From assembly GCA_010909725.1 (NCBI GenBank), contig JAACMV010000004.1:806001-870000 (forward strand): DNA of 64,000 nucleotides, given 5' to 3'. Origin of the DNA: Picochlorum sp. 'celeri'. Taxonomy: Eukaryota > Chlorophyta > Trebouxiophyceae. A model generated the notes under the pieces. The model ran no database searches. It saw only the letters and a list, made by a program, of their open reading frames with translations, and had not been told where the DNA came from. Shown one piece after another: positions 53,978 through 64,000 of this stretch (its first letter is position 1; every line of letters starts with the position of its first letter). The position numbers and the translations under genes are program-made.

Positions 53978-55060
53978 TCAAAGAAGACTCATCTGATTAT
54001 CCTCAATCACCTCGAGCAAATTCAGCTCCTCCTCCTCATTGGTAGCATATCGCACCCTGCACATACAATACGTGACATTGTGATACCATCACGCGAGCAA
54101 ACAATTAATAATTCATGTCATATGAACACGCACATTGCCATCTTACTGTCCATATCAATGGATTGAATTTCAACTAGGTACCATTTGCCATCATCTGGCC
54201 AGTACAATTCTGCTTTTCTACCACAAAGAGCCGGAGTAAGTTCGCTCGGCTGAAGAATTCTACCAGATGGGCGTGATCGAATTGGAGGCTCTTCTACTCT
54301 TCTATATTGCTCTGCATATGCAGTGGGGCCATTGATATCTTGCCGCTTGTATACTGTGTCTCTGCTAACCCTCCCTGTGACAACTTCGTAAATGGTGGGG
54401 TGCTGGTTCACCAGCGCAAACAATTCTGCCCTACCAACATAATTAAATCGAGCTCCGAAAAAGAACAAAATAGCCATGAGCCACGAATCACTATGCACAG
54501 CACACAGAGCAAGCCAATCCTTCAGCTCCATCCCTGTACACATTCATGACCAGTTCAGCCCACATCCATCATCAGACATTAAATATAAACAGTAGACACG
54601 TACCATTTCTGGCAAAGTTGATGCCAAGGACTGGCTCTGGCAACTCTGTTGGAACCTCTGCTGCGGGCAGACCAACTGACCATGTACCGTCCTCGTGCCC
54701 TACACACACACAACCCCATCATCGGCATCATACTAAGTATCATACCACATATAATTCAAAATCAAACCAATCTACGACAATACAAGCGCCAGGAAGCGGT
54801 ATCGCGAATGTGGAATAGAAAGCAGTTGCAACACAAATCGTACCATACAAACACAGGTTATCCTTCTCAGGATCGCACTTTTCATAAAATAAACTTTGCT
54901 CTACGGATCAACGTGGGTATGTTCATCAATCATCGCCTATAAAATCAAAGACAACCCAACGGTGCCACGTACCATCGACTAAAGCCCGTATCAGCGCTTC
55001 TCGTCGTTTTAGAAATTGTTCATATATATCAGGGATAGTTTTTGGAGGATATGTCATCAT
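53978..55060 (-). CDS. ALFIN-type N-terminal domain fused to a Tudor-like domain
   Basis: Five exons (54973-55060, 54844-54900, 54604-54699, 54134-54533, 53978-54056), with introns of 72, 144, 70 and 77 bp and matching phases, give 239 residues. Residues of about 5-140 match the ALFIN domain of plant PHD proteins: [42 protein letters not shown] and [14 protein letters not shown] IYEVVTG. Where plant AL proteins carry a C-terminal PHD finger reading H3K4me3, this protein has no cysteines of that type. Instead it has a Tudor-like barrel: [16 protein letters not shown], then VEIQSID and [14 protein letters not shown]. It is probably a chromatin reader with a different recognition module. Confidence 0.82.
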
Positions 55061-55361
55061 TCATAACTTTGATTTACAATCAATGGTCGAGAGGAGGTGG
55101 TATGCCTTGTGTAGACGACGACGTTGAGCGCTCAAACTAGATATTCCGATTGCTGGGATTGTTTGATGGGACTTGTACCTAGAAAGGACAGTTGTTGTTG
55201 TTGGGATATCAAAGGAGGGTAACCCATGGTTTCTTATCCCTATTACAGTTCAATTGTCCTTCTATATGTATATAATAAATATGGAATGATTGATGGCATT
55301 GGCTGTCCACCACAGGTGACCGAGTTCAAACAGTCATTGTGTATCAAACACATCCATCGCC
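55061..55361. other. Divergent promoter region
   Basis: This 301-bp spacer lies between the ALFIN-domain gene (minus) and SDHAF1 (plus). No coding sequence was seen. Confidence 0.5.
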
Positions 55362-55589
55362 ATGGGTCTTCAGAGGCAGGTTTTGTCTTTATATAGACAA
55401 GCATTACGGGTATCAAGGGAGAAGGGTGGAGAGCCTGTTGCTCGGATAGTACGGAAGGAGTTTGAAGAGTTTAGGCATGTGGACAGGAAGAATTTCAGTC
55501 GGATTGAATACTTGCTTCGCAAAGGTAGCAAGCAATTAGAGACGTTGAAGATGAGTTCTGTGAAAAAGATTACCACGGATGCGTCTTGA
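55362..55589 (+). CDS. SDHAF1: Succinate dehydrogenase assembly factor 1 (LYR protein)
   Basis: This single exon encodes 75 residues. LYRQALR near residue 10 is the LYR motif that recruits the HSC20/ISCU iron-sulfur transfer complex. ARIVRKEFEEFRHV and RIEYLLRKGSKQLE follow at the spacing of SDHAF1. The protein helps insert Fe-S clusters in the SDHB subunit of complex II in the mitochondrial matrix. Its small size is normal for the family. Confidence 0.92.
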   Translation: MGLQRQVLSLYRQALRVSREKGGEPVARIVRKEFEEFRHVDRKNFSRIEYLLRKGSKQLETLKMSSVKKITTDAS

Positions 55590-55701
55590 GTATGGGTGGT
55601 GTGTCTCTTGGTTGTAATCTCTTCTATTGATTTGCACATGTTTCCTGGTTGTAACATGATGTAACCTCTTCTATTGATTTACATATGTAATGACGAGTCA
55701 A

Positions 55702-56819
55702 CTAGAACTGGGATCCAAATGTCTCTGGGGCAGCATACTCGATTGGAGCTCCTGGTGCAGCAGCTTGAGGAGCAGCTGCTGCCTCAAATCCTACGGCTGC
55801 GTCAAATCCAGCAGCAAACCCTGTTGTAGGCTCTCCTGCTGGGTTATATCCATATGGGTCATAGCCCTCTCCTTCTCCTGGAAGCTGAGCAGCTCCGAAT
55901 CCGGCTTCAGCAGCCTCGGCAGGTTCCTGCTCGGCCTCAGCCTCCTTGACCTCTTCTGGCTCGCGGTAGAAGAACATATCAACCATCACATCCCATGGGT
56001 TTGAGGTGGATACAGTTCCTCTCATCTGAAGAACCATTCTGGTCAAAAGCCAGTACAACATACCAATGGCGTGCTTACCCTTGTTATTCGCTGGAATAGC
56101 GATATCAACACCAGCCAAATCAGAGTCGGTGTCACAAAAGGCAATGACTGGAATGTTCATGTATCCAGCCTCGCGAATGGCCTGGTGATCGGTACGAGGA
56201 TCGGTGATAATCAAAAGGCGTGGCTCCTGGAATCCCTTTTGCATCTGATTTGTGAAAGATCCTGGAGTATGGCGACCGACAATGGAGTTTGCCCCGGTGT
56301 AGTGGGCAAACTTGAGCACACCACGCTGTCCATATGGACGGGCTGAGATGGCCACGATATCCTGAGGGTTCTCAATGGCTACAATAATACGAGCAGCCAT
56401 CTGAAGCTTCTCCCAAGTCTTCTCCAAGTTGAAGACGAACACACCATCGTTGCGGCGCCTGTAGACGTAGCGCTCCATGTGCTCCGTGCAGTTCTTGGTT
56501 CCAAGATGGCACTGGGCGGCCAAAAGGTTCTGCAATCACATACATCAAAACCATATGATATCATTGACGATAGTTGGGACCAAAAGACAACGTCTGAGCA
56601 GGAAATTTGATGTCGCCGTCAGAGGACATTTCCTCAGGGAAACAACAGCGTTGATGCCATTGACCCGATGGAAAGCTCAAGTATCTTTTCAATAACTAGT
56701 GGCCTATCCAGTCACTGGTATTTGAGCGTCATCCCTTCTCAAGCTCAGTCAAGTGTCTCCTCCCTAGAGAGAAGGCAAAAGCATACCTGAATATCGTTCT
56801 CTTTCATTGTGACAGCCAT
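55702..56819 (-). CDS. RPSA: 40S ribosomal protein SA (uS2)
   Basis: Exons 56787-56819 and 55702-56529 with a 257-bp intron give 286 residues. The spliced start [11 protein letters not shown] joins to [13 protein letters not shown]. The uS2 core follows: [40 protein letters not shown] and [15 protein letters not shown]. The C-terminal 75 residues are acidic then alanine/glycine-rich, as in eukaryotic SA proteins. It binds the 40S head-platform region and is needed for 18S rRNA processing. The long first intron stands out among 65-80-bp introns. Confidence 0.96.
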
Positions 56820-57136
56820 GTTTTTACGCTGAATAAAGTTTTAAATAGATTTATAATGCCTTGCAGCGGGTTCAATTTGGATCGATACGAACAATGAGTC
56901 CTGCGGCCGACCTCTGGTCGCAGCGGCGGTGTCGTGCTGGATGATGGACAGAGGTTCGGGACACATGTCTCTCTCCCCACATTGCTTGCATCTAGGGGTG
57001 AAAAAACCACGACATGGTCATTAAATTTCTTATTATACTCCTCATTGACTGTATCGCCTGTGCTGGGAAGGACTGACACGAGAATACCCTTTTTCTTCAC
57101 TCGTGTCCTGCAGGTGTCCAGGGAGGTTGCGTGACC
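56820..57136. other. Divergent promoter region
   Basis: This 317-bp spacer lies between RPSA (minus) and the ZIP transporter (plus). No gene was seen. Confidence 0.5.
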
Positions 57137-58144
57137 ATGGTCGATCATGTCGCATGGGGACTTTTATTATCCTCTCTAGCAGGTGGATCAACGACGATTG
57201 GAGGAGCGATTGGGGTGGGTTGTTGTGTTCTGAGAATGGTTGTTTGAAATTCACAACAAACTACTTGTCTGGCCATTGTTATAATAACAGGAATAAGGAC
57301 TGAGTGTGATCACTGATGTCTTTCTGTTGTAGGTCCTGAGAAAACCTTCTGATGATCATTTATCATTTCTTCTTGGTATAGCAATAGGTGTCATGATGCT
57401 GTTGTCAGTGGTGGAGATGTGGATCCATAATGCTATAGAGCATGGGTGGGGACCAGTGACTGTTGCTGTATCCTTTGGGGCCATCCTGTATAGGGTAGTG
57501 CAGCCTTTGCTCCCTGAAGTACATCTTGATGCGGTGGATCATGATCATAAAATAGGGGCAAAGGTGAAGAATGGGAGCAAAGAAGATGCACATACACGTG
57601 ATCCAAAGTACGGTATTTGAGGTGTCTGCATATTGCTGTGGCGTATACTCATATATATAGTACAATACGTAGGGTAAAGATGTCACTGGCGCGATCGGGA
57701 GAGCTGTTCAGATTGGGATTGCTCATGTCTTTGACCATGACCCTGCACAATCTCCCAGAGGGATTTGCAGTTGCTTTTTCTTCATTGACAGACTTTGGTC
57801 CAACCATGGCTCTCGCAATTGCTATTCATAATATTCCTGAAGGAATCATCGTAGCAGCACCTGTCTACGCCGCGACCGGAAGCCGTTGGAAAGCTCTTGC
57901 CATGGCTGCACTCTCTGGCATATCCGAGCCAATTGGTGCACTCATTGCCTTGCTGTCGGTCAAACCAATCATATCAGAAAGTAGTTTGCACATCATATTA
58001 GCTGTAGTAGGAGGTATTATGGGAGCTGTCTGTGTGTTTGAGCTATGGCCCGAGGCCAAGAAATGCAATGCAGATAGGAACCTTGCCCTAGGTATTTTTG
58101 CAGGCGCTTGTATTATGGGTTCAACACTGCTCTTGGGCGTATGA
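57137..58144 (+). CDS. ZIP-family metal transporter, ZupT-like
   Basis: Exons 57137-57214, 57333-57607 and 57673-58144 (introns 118 and 65 bp) give 274 residues with about eight hydrophobic helices. The metal path is visible as HNLPEGFAVAF in one helix and IHNIPEGIIVAAP in the next, the paired H-N-x-P-E-G motifs of the ZupT/GufA branch. A histidine-containing loop (VDHDHK) lies in the variable region between helices three and four. It likely moves zinc or iron into the cytosol or out of a compartment. No targeting peptide is evident, so the membrane is unknown. Confidence 0.9.
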
Positions 58145-58473
58145 CGTATATATTGAGAGACTGCCACTGTACATATAATGATGATATCACAATACGATAC
58201 ATGTGCGAGTGATTCTCACATTGCTAGAGGTAGCACAACCCTCCCTCTAGACGAAGCAAGATCTTGTCCGGACCGACATGTCGCTTGAAAGCGGCGCACA
58301 GAATCCAGGCGTTGATGCCCAGCACTCAATGGGTCATACCTAGCACGGTATCCTTCGATGCATAGTACATTTTTCTTTCTTTATATTAAAAACACGATTG
58401 ATTTGATACGACAACCAATCGGCCCATTTTTTGTTCTGGAAAGAAGACCTTCCCATCGACGCAACGCAGAATC
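58145..58473. other. Spacer upstream of pyruvate kinase
   Basis: This 329-bp stretch holds no supported feature. It separates two plus-strand genes and must contain the pyruvate kinase promoter. Confidence 0.5.
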
Positions 58474-60160
58474 ATGGATAGTTCTCAAGGAAAGGCACTC
58501 CTTTCTGTAGGGGTGGATGCGATATTGGCACATCAGCCACAGCCATTGAATAAAACAAAGGTATGATTGCTCATTGTGTTGAATGCATACGTCTTTGTGG
58601 CATGCAGTCACACGGGGTTGCATTATCCACGCCGAATGCCATTTGCGATGACTCTGAGGATTGTTTCTGACGCCAGTTGCATCATTTCTGTAGATTATCT
58701 GTACTCTTGGCCCAGCCAGTCGTGATGTGCCCATCTTGTGTGAGATGCTTCGCTCTGGGATGAATGTGGCTCGCTTCAATTTTTCACACGGATCTCATGA
58801 TTATCATCAGGAGACTTTGGATAATTTGAGAAAGGCTATGGAGGAAACTGGAATTATGGCTGCGGTGATGCTTGATACCAAGGGCCCAGAGATCAGAACT
58901 GGATTTTTGGAGGATGGAAAGCCAATTCACCTTCAGGTTGGTCAGGAAATTACCATTACGACTGATTATGAGACAAAAGGAAACAGTAATTTGATTGCTA
59001 TGAGTTACAAAAAGCTTGCTGAGGATGTGCACAAGGGATCTGTTATTCTTGTTGCAGATGGGTCCATTTCACTTGAGGTGATTTCGACCAATCCCTCTGC
59101 AGGCACTGTTCAAGCAAAGTGCTTGAACACTGCTACTTTGGGAGAGAGAAAGAATGTGAATCTTCCAGGAGTGATCGTTGATCTTCCAACTCTTACTGAG
59201 AAGGATATTGAGGATTTGGTGAACTGGGGAGTTCCAAATGAGATTGATTTGATTGCAGCATCTTTTGTGAGGAAAGGGTCAGATCTGGACTATATTAGAT
59301 CTGTTCTGGGTCCAAAAGGTAGATACATCAAGATTATCTCTAAAGTAGAGAACCATGAAGGTGTCTCTAATTTTGATGATATTTTGGAAAAGTCTGATGC
59401 AATCATGGTTGCTCGTGGAGATTTGGGAATGGAAATTCCTACCGAGAAGATCTTTTTGGCACAGAAATTGATGATCCAGAAATGCAACTTGGCAGGAAAA
59501 CCAGTCGTGACAGCTACACAGATGCTTGAATCGATGACAAAAAGCCCAAGGCCAACTCGTGCCGAGGCTACGGATGTTGCCAATGCTGTTCTGGATGGCA
59601 CAGATTGTGTGATGCTTTCCGGAGAGACAGCTGCAGGTGCATATCCAATCCAAGCTGTCCAGGTGATGTCTAAAATCTGCCGTGAAGCTGAGGCATCGAT
59701 TGATTATCACTCCTTGTTCAAAGCCATCATGAAGCGTACACCACTTCCAATGACTCCTCTCGAGTCTTTGGCATCATCAGCAGTGCGCACAGCTCACAAG
59801 GTCCAGGCATCTTTGATTGTCGTGCTTACACGCGGTGGTGCTACTGCAAGACTAGTTGCAAAATACCGCCCAACTGTTCCTATCCTCACAGTCGTTGTGC
59901 CGGTGCTGACCACAGACAATCTGACATGGCAGTGCTCCTCAGAGGCCCCTGCCCGTCAGTGTTTGATGTCCAGAGGATTAGCTCCAATCCTTGCCGAAGG
60001 ATCAGCACGTGCATCAGATACTGATACAACTGATGAAATTTTGCATGCAGCCCTTCGACACGCCAGGGAAATGAAATACTGCAACGTTGAAGACACTGTC
60101 GTTGCTCTTCATAGGATTGGAAATGCGTCCGTCATCAAACTTGTTGATATCAAGTCCTGA
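58474..60160 (+). CDS. Pyruvate kinase
   Basis: Exons 58474-58560 and 58694-60160 with a 133-bp intron give 517 residues. KIICTLGPASRDV joins across the intron, followed by MNVARFNFSHG, LDTKGPEIRTG and the active-site segment MVARGDLGMEIP. TATQMLESMTKSPRPTRAE and the alpha/beta C-terminal domain are complete. There is no targeting extension, so this is probably the cytosolic isoform. It makes pyruvate and ATP from phosphoenolpyruvate. The codon bias looks a little stronger than in neighbours, which fits high expression. Confidence 0.96.
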
Positions 60161-60278
60161 TTTTTTTCTGTTTTTTAAATAAGGCGTTTTACATTGGGGC
60201 CAATGTAAGGCTATGTCTTATTATAGACTGGTTGAGGCGAAACAGGTTTGTCGTTGAGGGAGTAGACATGAAGAATAC

Positions 60279-60410
60279 GCATTCCGCCTCCTTTTGCGAA
60301 TACTTGCACGAGATCTTGTAACAGATATATACATCACAGTTCTTGCATTCCGCCTCCTTTTGCGAATACTTACACGAGATCTTGTAACAGATATATACAT
60401 CACAGTTCTT
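60279..60410. repeat. 66-bp tandem duplication at the prefoldin 3' end
   Basis: Units 60279-60344 and 60345-60410 differ at one base. The proximal unit covers the last codons and stop of the prefoldin gene; the distal one is a copy in its 3' UTR. Confidence 0.95.
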
Positions 60411-60895
60411 GCAGTTGTTTGATCAAACTCTCTTGTGTGCTTATGAGATTTTCCCGAGTTGCCTTGGAACTCTTGAGCTCAGAATCATGCATCTTCACCG
60501 TCTCTTCCAACTCGGCCAGAATCTGATTCTTTGGCTTGAACAGATACCTGTATTGTAAAAGAAATGTATCACATCACACATCCCAAACTCAATGCTGTGT
60601 CACAAAGAACGCACGCTTTGCCAACAGCCATGTATGTTGCAACATCCTCTGGCAGCTCGTCCAAATGAGCCGCGGTAAACGCAGCTCTCCGTATCTCCAC
60701 CTCTAACTGCCTTTTCTGACCTTCCAACTACACACCAGCATCCATGTATCAAGGTACAGCAATATGACACACACAAGACCTGCATCCTTCTTCTCAACCT
60801 ACCTGCTTCAGTCGGGCACTATTTTCCTGCAACTTTCTAGACAGCTCAATGACTTCCTTACTGTCTTCGTCCCCAGATTTTAAACTAGTACTCAT
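60400..60895 (-). CDS. PFDN1: Prefoldin subunit 1 (beta type)
   Basis: Three exons (60803-60895, 60615-60727, 60400-60547) with introns of 75 and 67 bp give 117 residues. The chain is a coiled coil interrupted by the beta-hairpin motif TYMAVGKA joined across a splice site to YLFKPK, the signature of beta-class prefoldins. Flanking heptads include LEGQKRQLEVEIRRA and LAELEETVKM. With five other subunits it forms the jellyfish-shaped chaperone that delivers actin and tubulin to CCT. The size is normal. Confidence 0.9.
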
Positions 60896-61282
60896 TTTAT
60901 TTCGCTGCTATCCCTCCGTTGATGCGAATATTCACGCGTGAATACAAGTATTTCAACTTGAACAGGTCCCTATTTCAACGCAACAAAACCTGCCGATATA
61001 GGTCGAATCGAACGAATCCAAGCAACACTATTCGATCTTTGATATTGATCGAATACTGATCTAGTTTTAAAGCCGTCAGGAGGAGCTTGAAATACCTTCT
61101 TTTGACCATGAGAATGAAGAGGCTGGAGGTGGCAATGCATGCAAGTCTAGATACTACGGTCAAATCATGTCTGTGATCGAATGTACTGTATGCACCTTGC
61201 GCATTCGCGTATTCTGGCGAATGAGCTCGAGTATAAGGATGCGTTGCATCCTTTGATCCCCTATAGTAGAATATGTGATAAT
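60896..61282. other. Divergent intergenic region
   Basis: This 387-bp spacer lies between prefoldin 1 (minus) and NDUFB2 (plus). Short GAATCGAACGAATC-like and TTCGATC motifs recur, but there is no gene. Confidence 0.5.
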
Positions 61283-61743
61283 ATGAGTGCACGGCGAGGT
61301 CTTGGAGAACTGCTGTCACTGACGAGCAAGCACATTGGTGCTTTTGAGGGTTCGATACTGCACAAGGTATCATCCTTGCATACAACCTCTCGTGCTATAG
61401 GTTCTACTGCGAATGTATCTGTTTGGTCAGGGGATGTTCGTCATGGGATGGGTAGGCAGCTGCAATCGCTGCGGGGTTTTGCCTCAGGTATGGGTCTGAC
61501 GATGTACGCGGCTCTGTATCACATATGATTATCTATGCGGTGTGTATTACAGGTGGTGGAAAAGAGGTGGTTCATGGTGGTTTGAAATTGCACGCGACAG
61601 GGGGCTGGCACAAAGCTGCTGGAACAGCCATGGCATCTGTCATGTGGTTCTGGTTTTTCTATAGGATGTATCACGACTATGAGACTTTCTTTTTTGGACA
61701 TGCTCAGCATTTTGAGCATGAATTGCATCATGATCATGAATGA
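61283..61743 (+). CDS. NDUFB2: Complex I subunit NDUFB2 (AGGG type)
   Basis: Exons 61283-61487 and 61553-61743 with a 65-bp intron give 131 residues. The first 65 residues are basic and serine-rich, a mitochondrial presequence. The mature part starts with the glycine-rich GGGKEVVHGG completed by splicing. It then has one transmembrane helix, ASVMWFWFFYRMYHDYE, with the MWFW motif shared by plant and animal NDUFB2. The end is histidine-rich (HELHHDHE), as in the plant form. It is an accessory subunit of the membrane arm of mitochondrial complex I. Confidence 0.85.
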
Positions 61744-61805
61744 TGTGTAATTAAATGATAAAAAAGAACAAACATGAAACGTTTAACAATAGGAAAAATG
61801 CCTAC

Positions 61806-61855
61806 ACATTCTGGGCTGAGAAATGCTTATACATTCTGGGCTGAGAAATGCTGAA
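61806..61855. repeat. 25-bp tandem duplication across the sigma-factor stop
   Basis: Two nearly identical 25-bp units lie end to end. The gene's stop (61827-61829) falls at the junction, so the last codons are copied in the 3' UTR. Confidence 0.85.
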
Positions 61856-63560
61856 TTCTGGATGGGCTCTTCAACTTTTTGATTGTTTTGACTTCAAGCT
61901 GACGGATTCTTTCACGTGTGAGGTCATGTACTTGACCGACTTCCTCAAGAGTGCACTCACGTCCATCAACCAAACCATACCTCAGCCTAATGATATTTGC
62001 TTCCCTTGGCTCTAATGTGTTGAGCACTTCATCCAGCTCGAGTTGCAACATTTTCCTTGCGGCATACACGAATGGGTCTTCGACGCCTTCGTCTACTATA
62101 TACTCGTCAGTCAGATTACGCCCATCCTCTGCATCTGATGGGTTTGGAGTCTCGTAACTAGTTGGAGATCTAAATGTCTTGTACAATGCAGCAAGCTTTT
62201 TGAAAGACAATGAACTATGTGCTGCTACTTCCTCAGCGGTTGGTGTTCTTCCAAGGGATTCGCACAGCTCTTCCTCAACCTTTCTGACGCGGGCAAGCTG
62301 CTCATGAAGATGGACAGGAAGGCGGACAACCCGGCCCTGGTCCGAAATCGATCTTGTCACCGCTTGTCTGATCCACCAATGCGCATATGTAGAAAATTTA
62401 AATCCTTTGGATGGATCAAACTTGTCAACGCTGCGTTTGAGCCCTTGAACACCCTCTGCCACCAGATCCTGCAAAGCCATCCCTCTTCCAACATACCTCT
62501 TTGCAATTGATACAACCAATCGCATATTACAGGCAATCATATGCTCCCTTGCTTGCTGTCCTCTCCAAAGTTCCTGTCGAAGCATGTCGCAGTTCAATCC
62601 AACAGCTTCTGCCCACTCATTCTCATTTGGCAAGCGCTTCAATGACTTGCCTAGTTCCTTGCCTGCATTTTCCAACTCTACTCGACGCTGCACAAATCTT
62701 GCCAATTGCTTCTCTTGCTCTGCCGTCAACAACTGATGGCGGTTAATACTGGCAAGAAACTCTTCTGGATGCGTCAACGCAAAGTCTGCCTCTGCCTCTG
62801 GCGACATCTTCTCAGGCTTGGCTTTTGTAGTCTTTGCTTCCGAAGAAACGGCTCCCCACCTCTTCAAACGAGAGCTACGAGACGACTGGCCTTGAGACGC
62901 CCTTGACGACACAGTCTTGGTTGTTCTACTTCTCCTACTCTTCACTCGAGTCTGAGACATCTCGCCAGTCGCCAGGACATTTGACTTGATACTCTCATCT
63001 TTATTTGCTGTAGCCACTGCCGTCTTTTTACCATCAGCAGCAGAATCTTCTTTATTACGTTTACTAAGATCTTTGAATTCTTTACGAGCGCTCATGAGAG
63101 CGCTCTCCAACTCCTCATCCAACATTTGCAAATCCTCTAACAGGGCGTCCACGTCCTGGAGGGCCTTGGCACTCGTCGCATCCACACCCACATCGGAGTC
63201 ATCGTCCTGGAGAACATACAATTTTTCCAAATGCTCCTGAACAAACACCATGCTTGTATCTCCGGAAGCAACACCACCGGCCTGGGGCCGTCTCTGTTTC
63301 CCGTTCCCAGACGTGGACGGCGGACCGACATCGGCGATATCCGTCTGTGCTGCTTGAGGCAACCTCAGCATACTTGATTTTCTAACAGATCCTGGATTTC
63401 CATTTGGTTTTCCATCTTTCATAGCCTCAATGCCGCACTTCCTGGCACTTTTCTGTGTCCAGTGTCGCAACAAGGTGGCCTGACTCGGGAGGAGCCGACG
63501 GGTCTGCGGCAACCCCCCTGACAGGGCACTGCACTTGAGCAATCCCATATCAACTGACAT
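61827..63560 (-). CDS. Plastid RNA polymerase sigma-70 factor
   Basis: This single exon encodes 577 residues from ATG 63560. The first 70 residues are serine/arginine-rich, as in a plastid transit peptide. A long lysine/serine-rich unconserved region follows, typical of algal and plant sigma factors. From about residue 255 come region 1.2 ([15 protein letters not shown]), region 2 ([16 protein letters not shown], then [16 protein letters not shown]), region 3 ([15 protein letters not shown]) and region 4 with the helix-turn-helix [20 protein letters not shown]. All promoter -10 and -35 contact regions are present. It directs the plastid-encoded polymerase to plastid promoters and is the clearest proof of a plastid in this organism. 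Confidence 0.95.
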   Translation of the reverse strand: MSVDMGLLKCSALSGGLPQTRRLLPSQATLLRHWTQKSARKCGIEAMKDGKPNGNPGSVRKSSMLRLPQAAQTDIADVGPPSTSGNGKQRRPQAGGVASGDTSMVFVQEHLEKLYVLQDDDSDVGVDATSAKALQDVDALLEDLQMLDEELESALMSARKEFKDLSKRNKEDSAADGKKTAVATANKDESIKSNVLATGEMSQTRVKSRRSRTTKTVSSRASQGQSSRSSRLKRWGAVSSEAKTTKAKPEKMSPEAEADFALTHPEEFLASINRHQLLTAEQEKQLARFVQRRVELENAGKELGKSLKRLPNENEWAEAVGLNCDMLRQELWRGQQAREHMIACNMRLVVSIAKRYVGRGMALQDLVAEGVQGLKRSVDKFDPSKGFKFSTYAHWWIRQAVTRSISDQGRVVRLPVHLHEQLARVRKVEEELCESLGRTPTAEEVAAHSSLSFKKLAALYKTFRSPTSYETPNPSDAEDGRNLTDEYIVDEGVEDPFVYAARKMLQLELDEVLNTLEPREANIIRLRYGLVDGRECTLEEVGQVHDLTRERIRQLEVKTIKKLKSPSRIQHFSAQNV

Positions 63561-64000
63561 AATTACCTTGATACTATACAATTAACGACAATGTAATTGT
63601 TTCTAAAGGTATATGCGTCCTATCCCTTCCTGCGCTGCGAGATGCCGTGGTTCTCTACAACGATGCGGGAAATCCTGCGTGATAGTCTACACCCGTTCAA
63701 CTATTTATTCAATATAATTGTAATTGCGCAATGTGAGTGGCACGGTTGTTTAGCCGAGATTGATAGTGGTTTGTGGGCAGAGCATCCGCTCGAATGGATA
63801 TGTCTATCAAACGATGGCTTTGACCGAATATCAGTGCTCCATCTATTGGCAAACACACGTATGGTACAATGCCATCCTGATGCGCTCTCTTCAGCTCAGA
63901 CAGTATTTATATATAGAAGCCATGGGGTACAAAGGTTGTATATATCGTGGTGGGTCATCGCCATTGGTCTCCCAGTCGACTGGGAGCAGGTGTATGGCCA
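63561..64000. other. Upstream region of the sigma factor to window end
   Basis: No gene is supported in these 440 bp. An 18-bp perfect palindrome centred on GTCGAC lies at 63969-63986. A gene continuing past the window edge cannot be judged. Confidence 0.4.

Noticed and set aside
56530..56786. C/D-box snoRNA inside the RPSA intron
   Set aside because: Only degenerate boxes (GATGACG, CTGAG) occur, without a terminal stem. Kept only as a question about the long intron.
60221..60403. Minus-strand reading frame with two copies of a 19-residue repeat
   Set aside because: It is a by-product of the 66-bp DNA tandem repeat and overlaps the prefoldin gene end.
1..64000. CRISPR arrays, operons or a bacterial defence island
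   Set aside because: No regularly spaced repeats exist, and pervasive spliceosomal introns show this is nuclear eukaryotic DNA.

Overview
The window is a stretch of compact nuclear DNA from a photosynthetic eukaryote, most likely a unicellular or otherwise small-genome alga. About 33 protein genes lie in 64 kb on both strands, usually 30-400 bp apart. Almost every gene has one to five spliceosomal introns of roughly 65-80 bp with GT(A/G)(C/T)G...CAG borders. Coding exons are recognised because reading frames rejoin exactly across these introns; the coordinates given were worked out by hand from splice borders and codon phase. Plastid and plant-like traits are a nuclear-encoded sigma-70 factor, dihydroxynaphthoate synthase (phylloquinone pathway) with a perfect peroxisomal PTS2 signal as in land plants, an ALFIN-type N-terminal domain, a UPL3-type HECT ligase and an HLB1-like TPR protein. 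These favour the green lineage, but the species cannot be fixed from this sequence.

Layout. 0.2-0.4 kb: an intron-containing tRNA-Gly. 0.6-2.0 kb: a DNA-transposon-like unit with 18-bp terminal inverted repeats. 2.6-9.5 kb: two orphan genes separated by a repeat- and hairpin-bearing spacer; the second encodes a 1,418-residue protein with two HNH-like modules, a possible GIY-YIG-like segment and a PIP-box-like N-terminus, and it is the most unusual item here. 9.6-20.8 kb: DNAJC21/JJJ1, a plastid-type PNPOx-like flavoprotein, TAF5, a nucleotide-sugar transporter, a pfkB sugar kinase, a reticulon, CWC15 and a BACK-domain protein. 20.9-31.7 kb: a TCAIM homologue, a kinesin, neutral ceramidase, phosphomannose isomerase, a tiny spliced gene and an HLB1-like TPR protein. 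31.7-42.2 kb: UPL3-like HECT ligase, mitochondrial MnmA/MTU1, a Pkr1-like protein, an AI-2E family transporter and an EamA transporter.

42.25-46.94 kb: a recent tandem duplication with a period of about 2.33 kb. Each unit carries an orphan gene plus the promoter and first exon of menB, so the upstream unit ends in a truncated menB and the downstream one is fused to the complete gene. The second orphan copy is frameshifted near its C-terminus. 47.8-63.6 kb: a DUF2256-like zinc-ribbon protein, ASNSD1, acylaminoacyl-peptidase, a GATA factor, an ALFIN-Tudor protein, SDHAF1, ribosomal protein SA, a ZIP transporter, pyruvate kinase, prefoldin 1, NDUFB2 and the plastid sigma factor.

Neighbouring genes are mostly unrelated housekeeping functions, as expected for a eukaryote. 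Links are thematic: organelle function (MnmA, SDHAF1, NDUFB2, sigma factor), plastid quinone synthesis (MenB) and glycan precursor supply (phosphomannose isomerase, nucleotide-sugar transporter). Gene packing is tight: two convergent pairs overlap at their stop codons.
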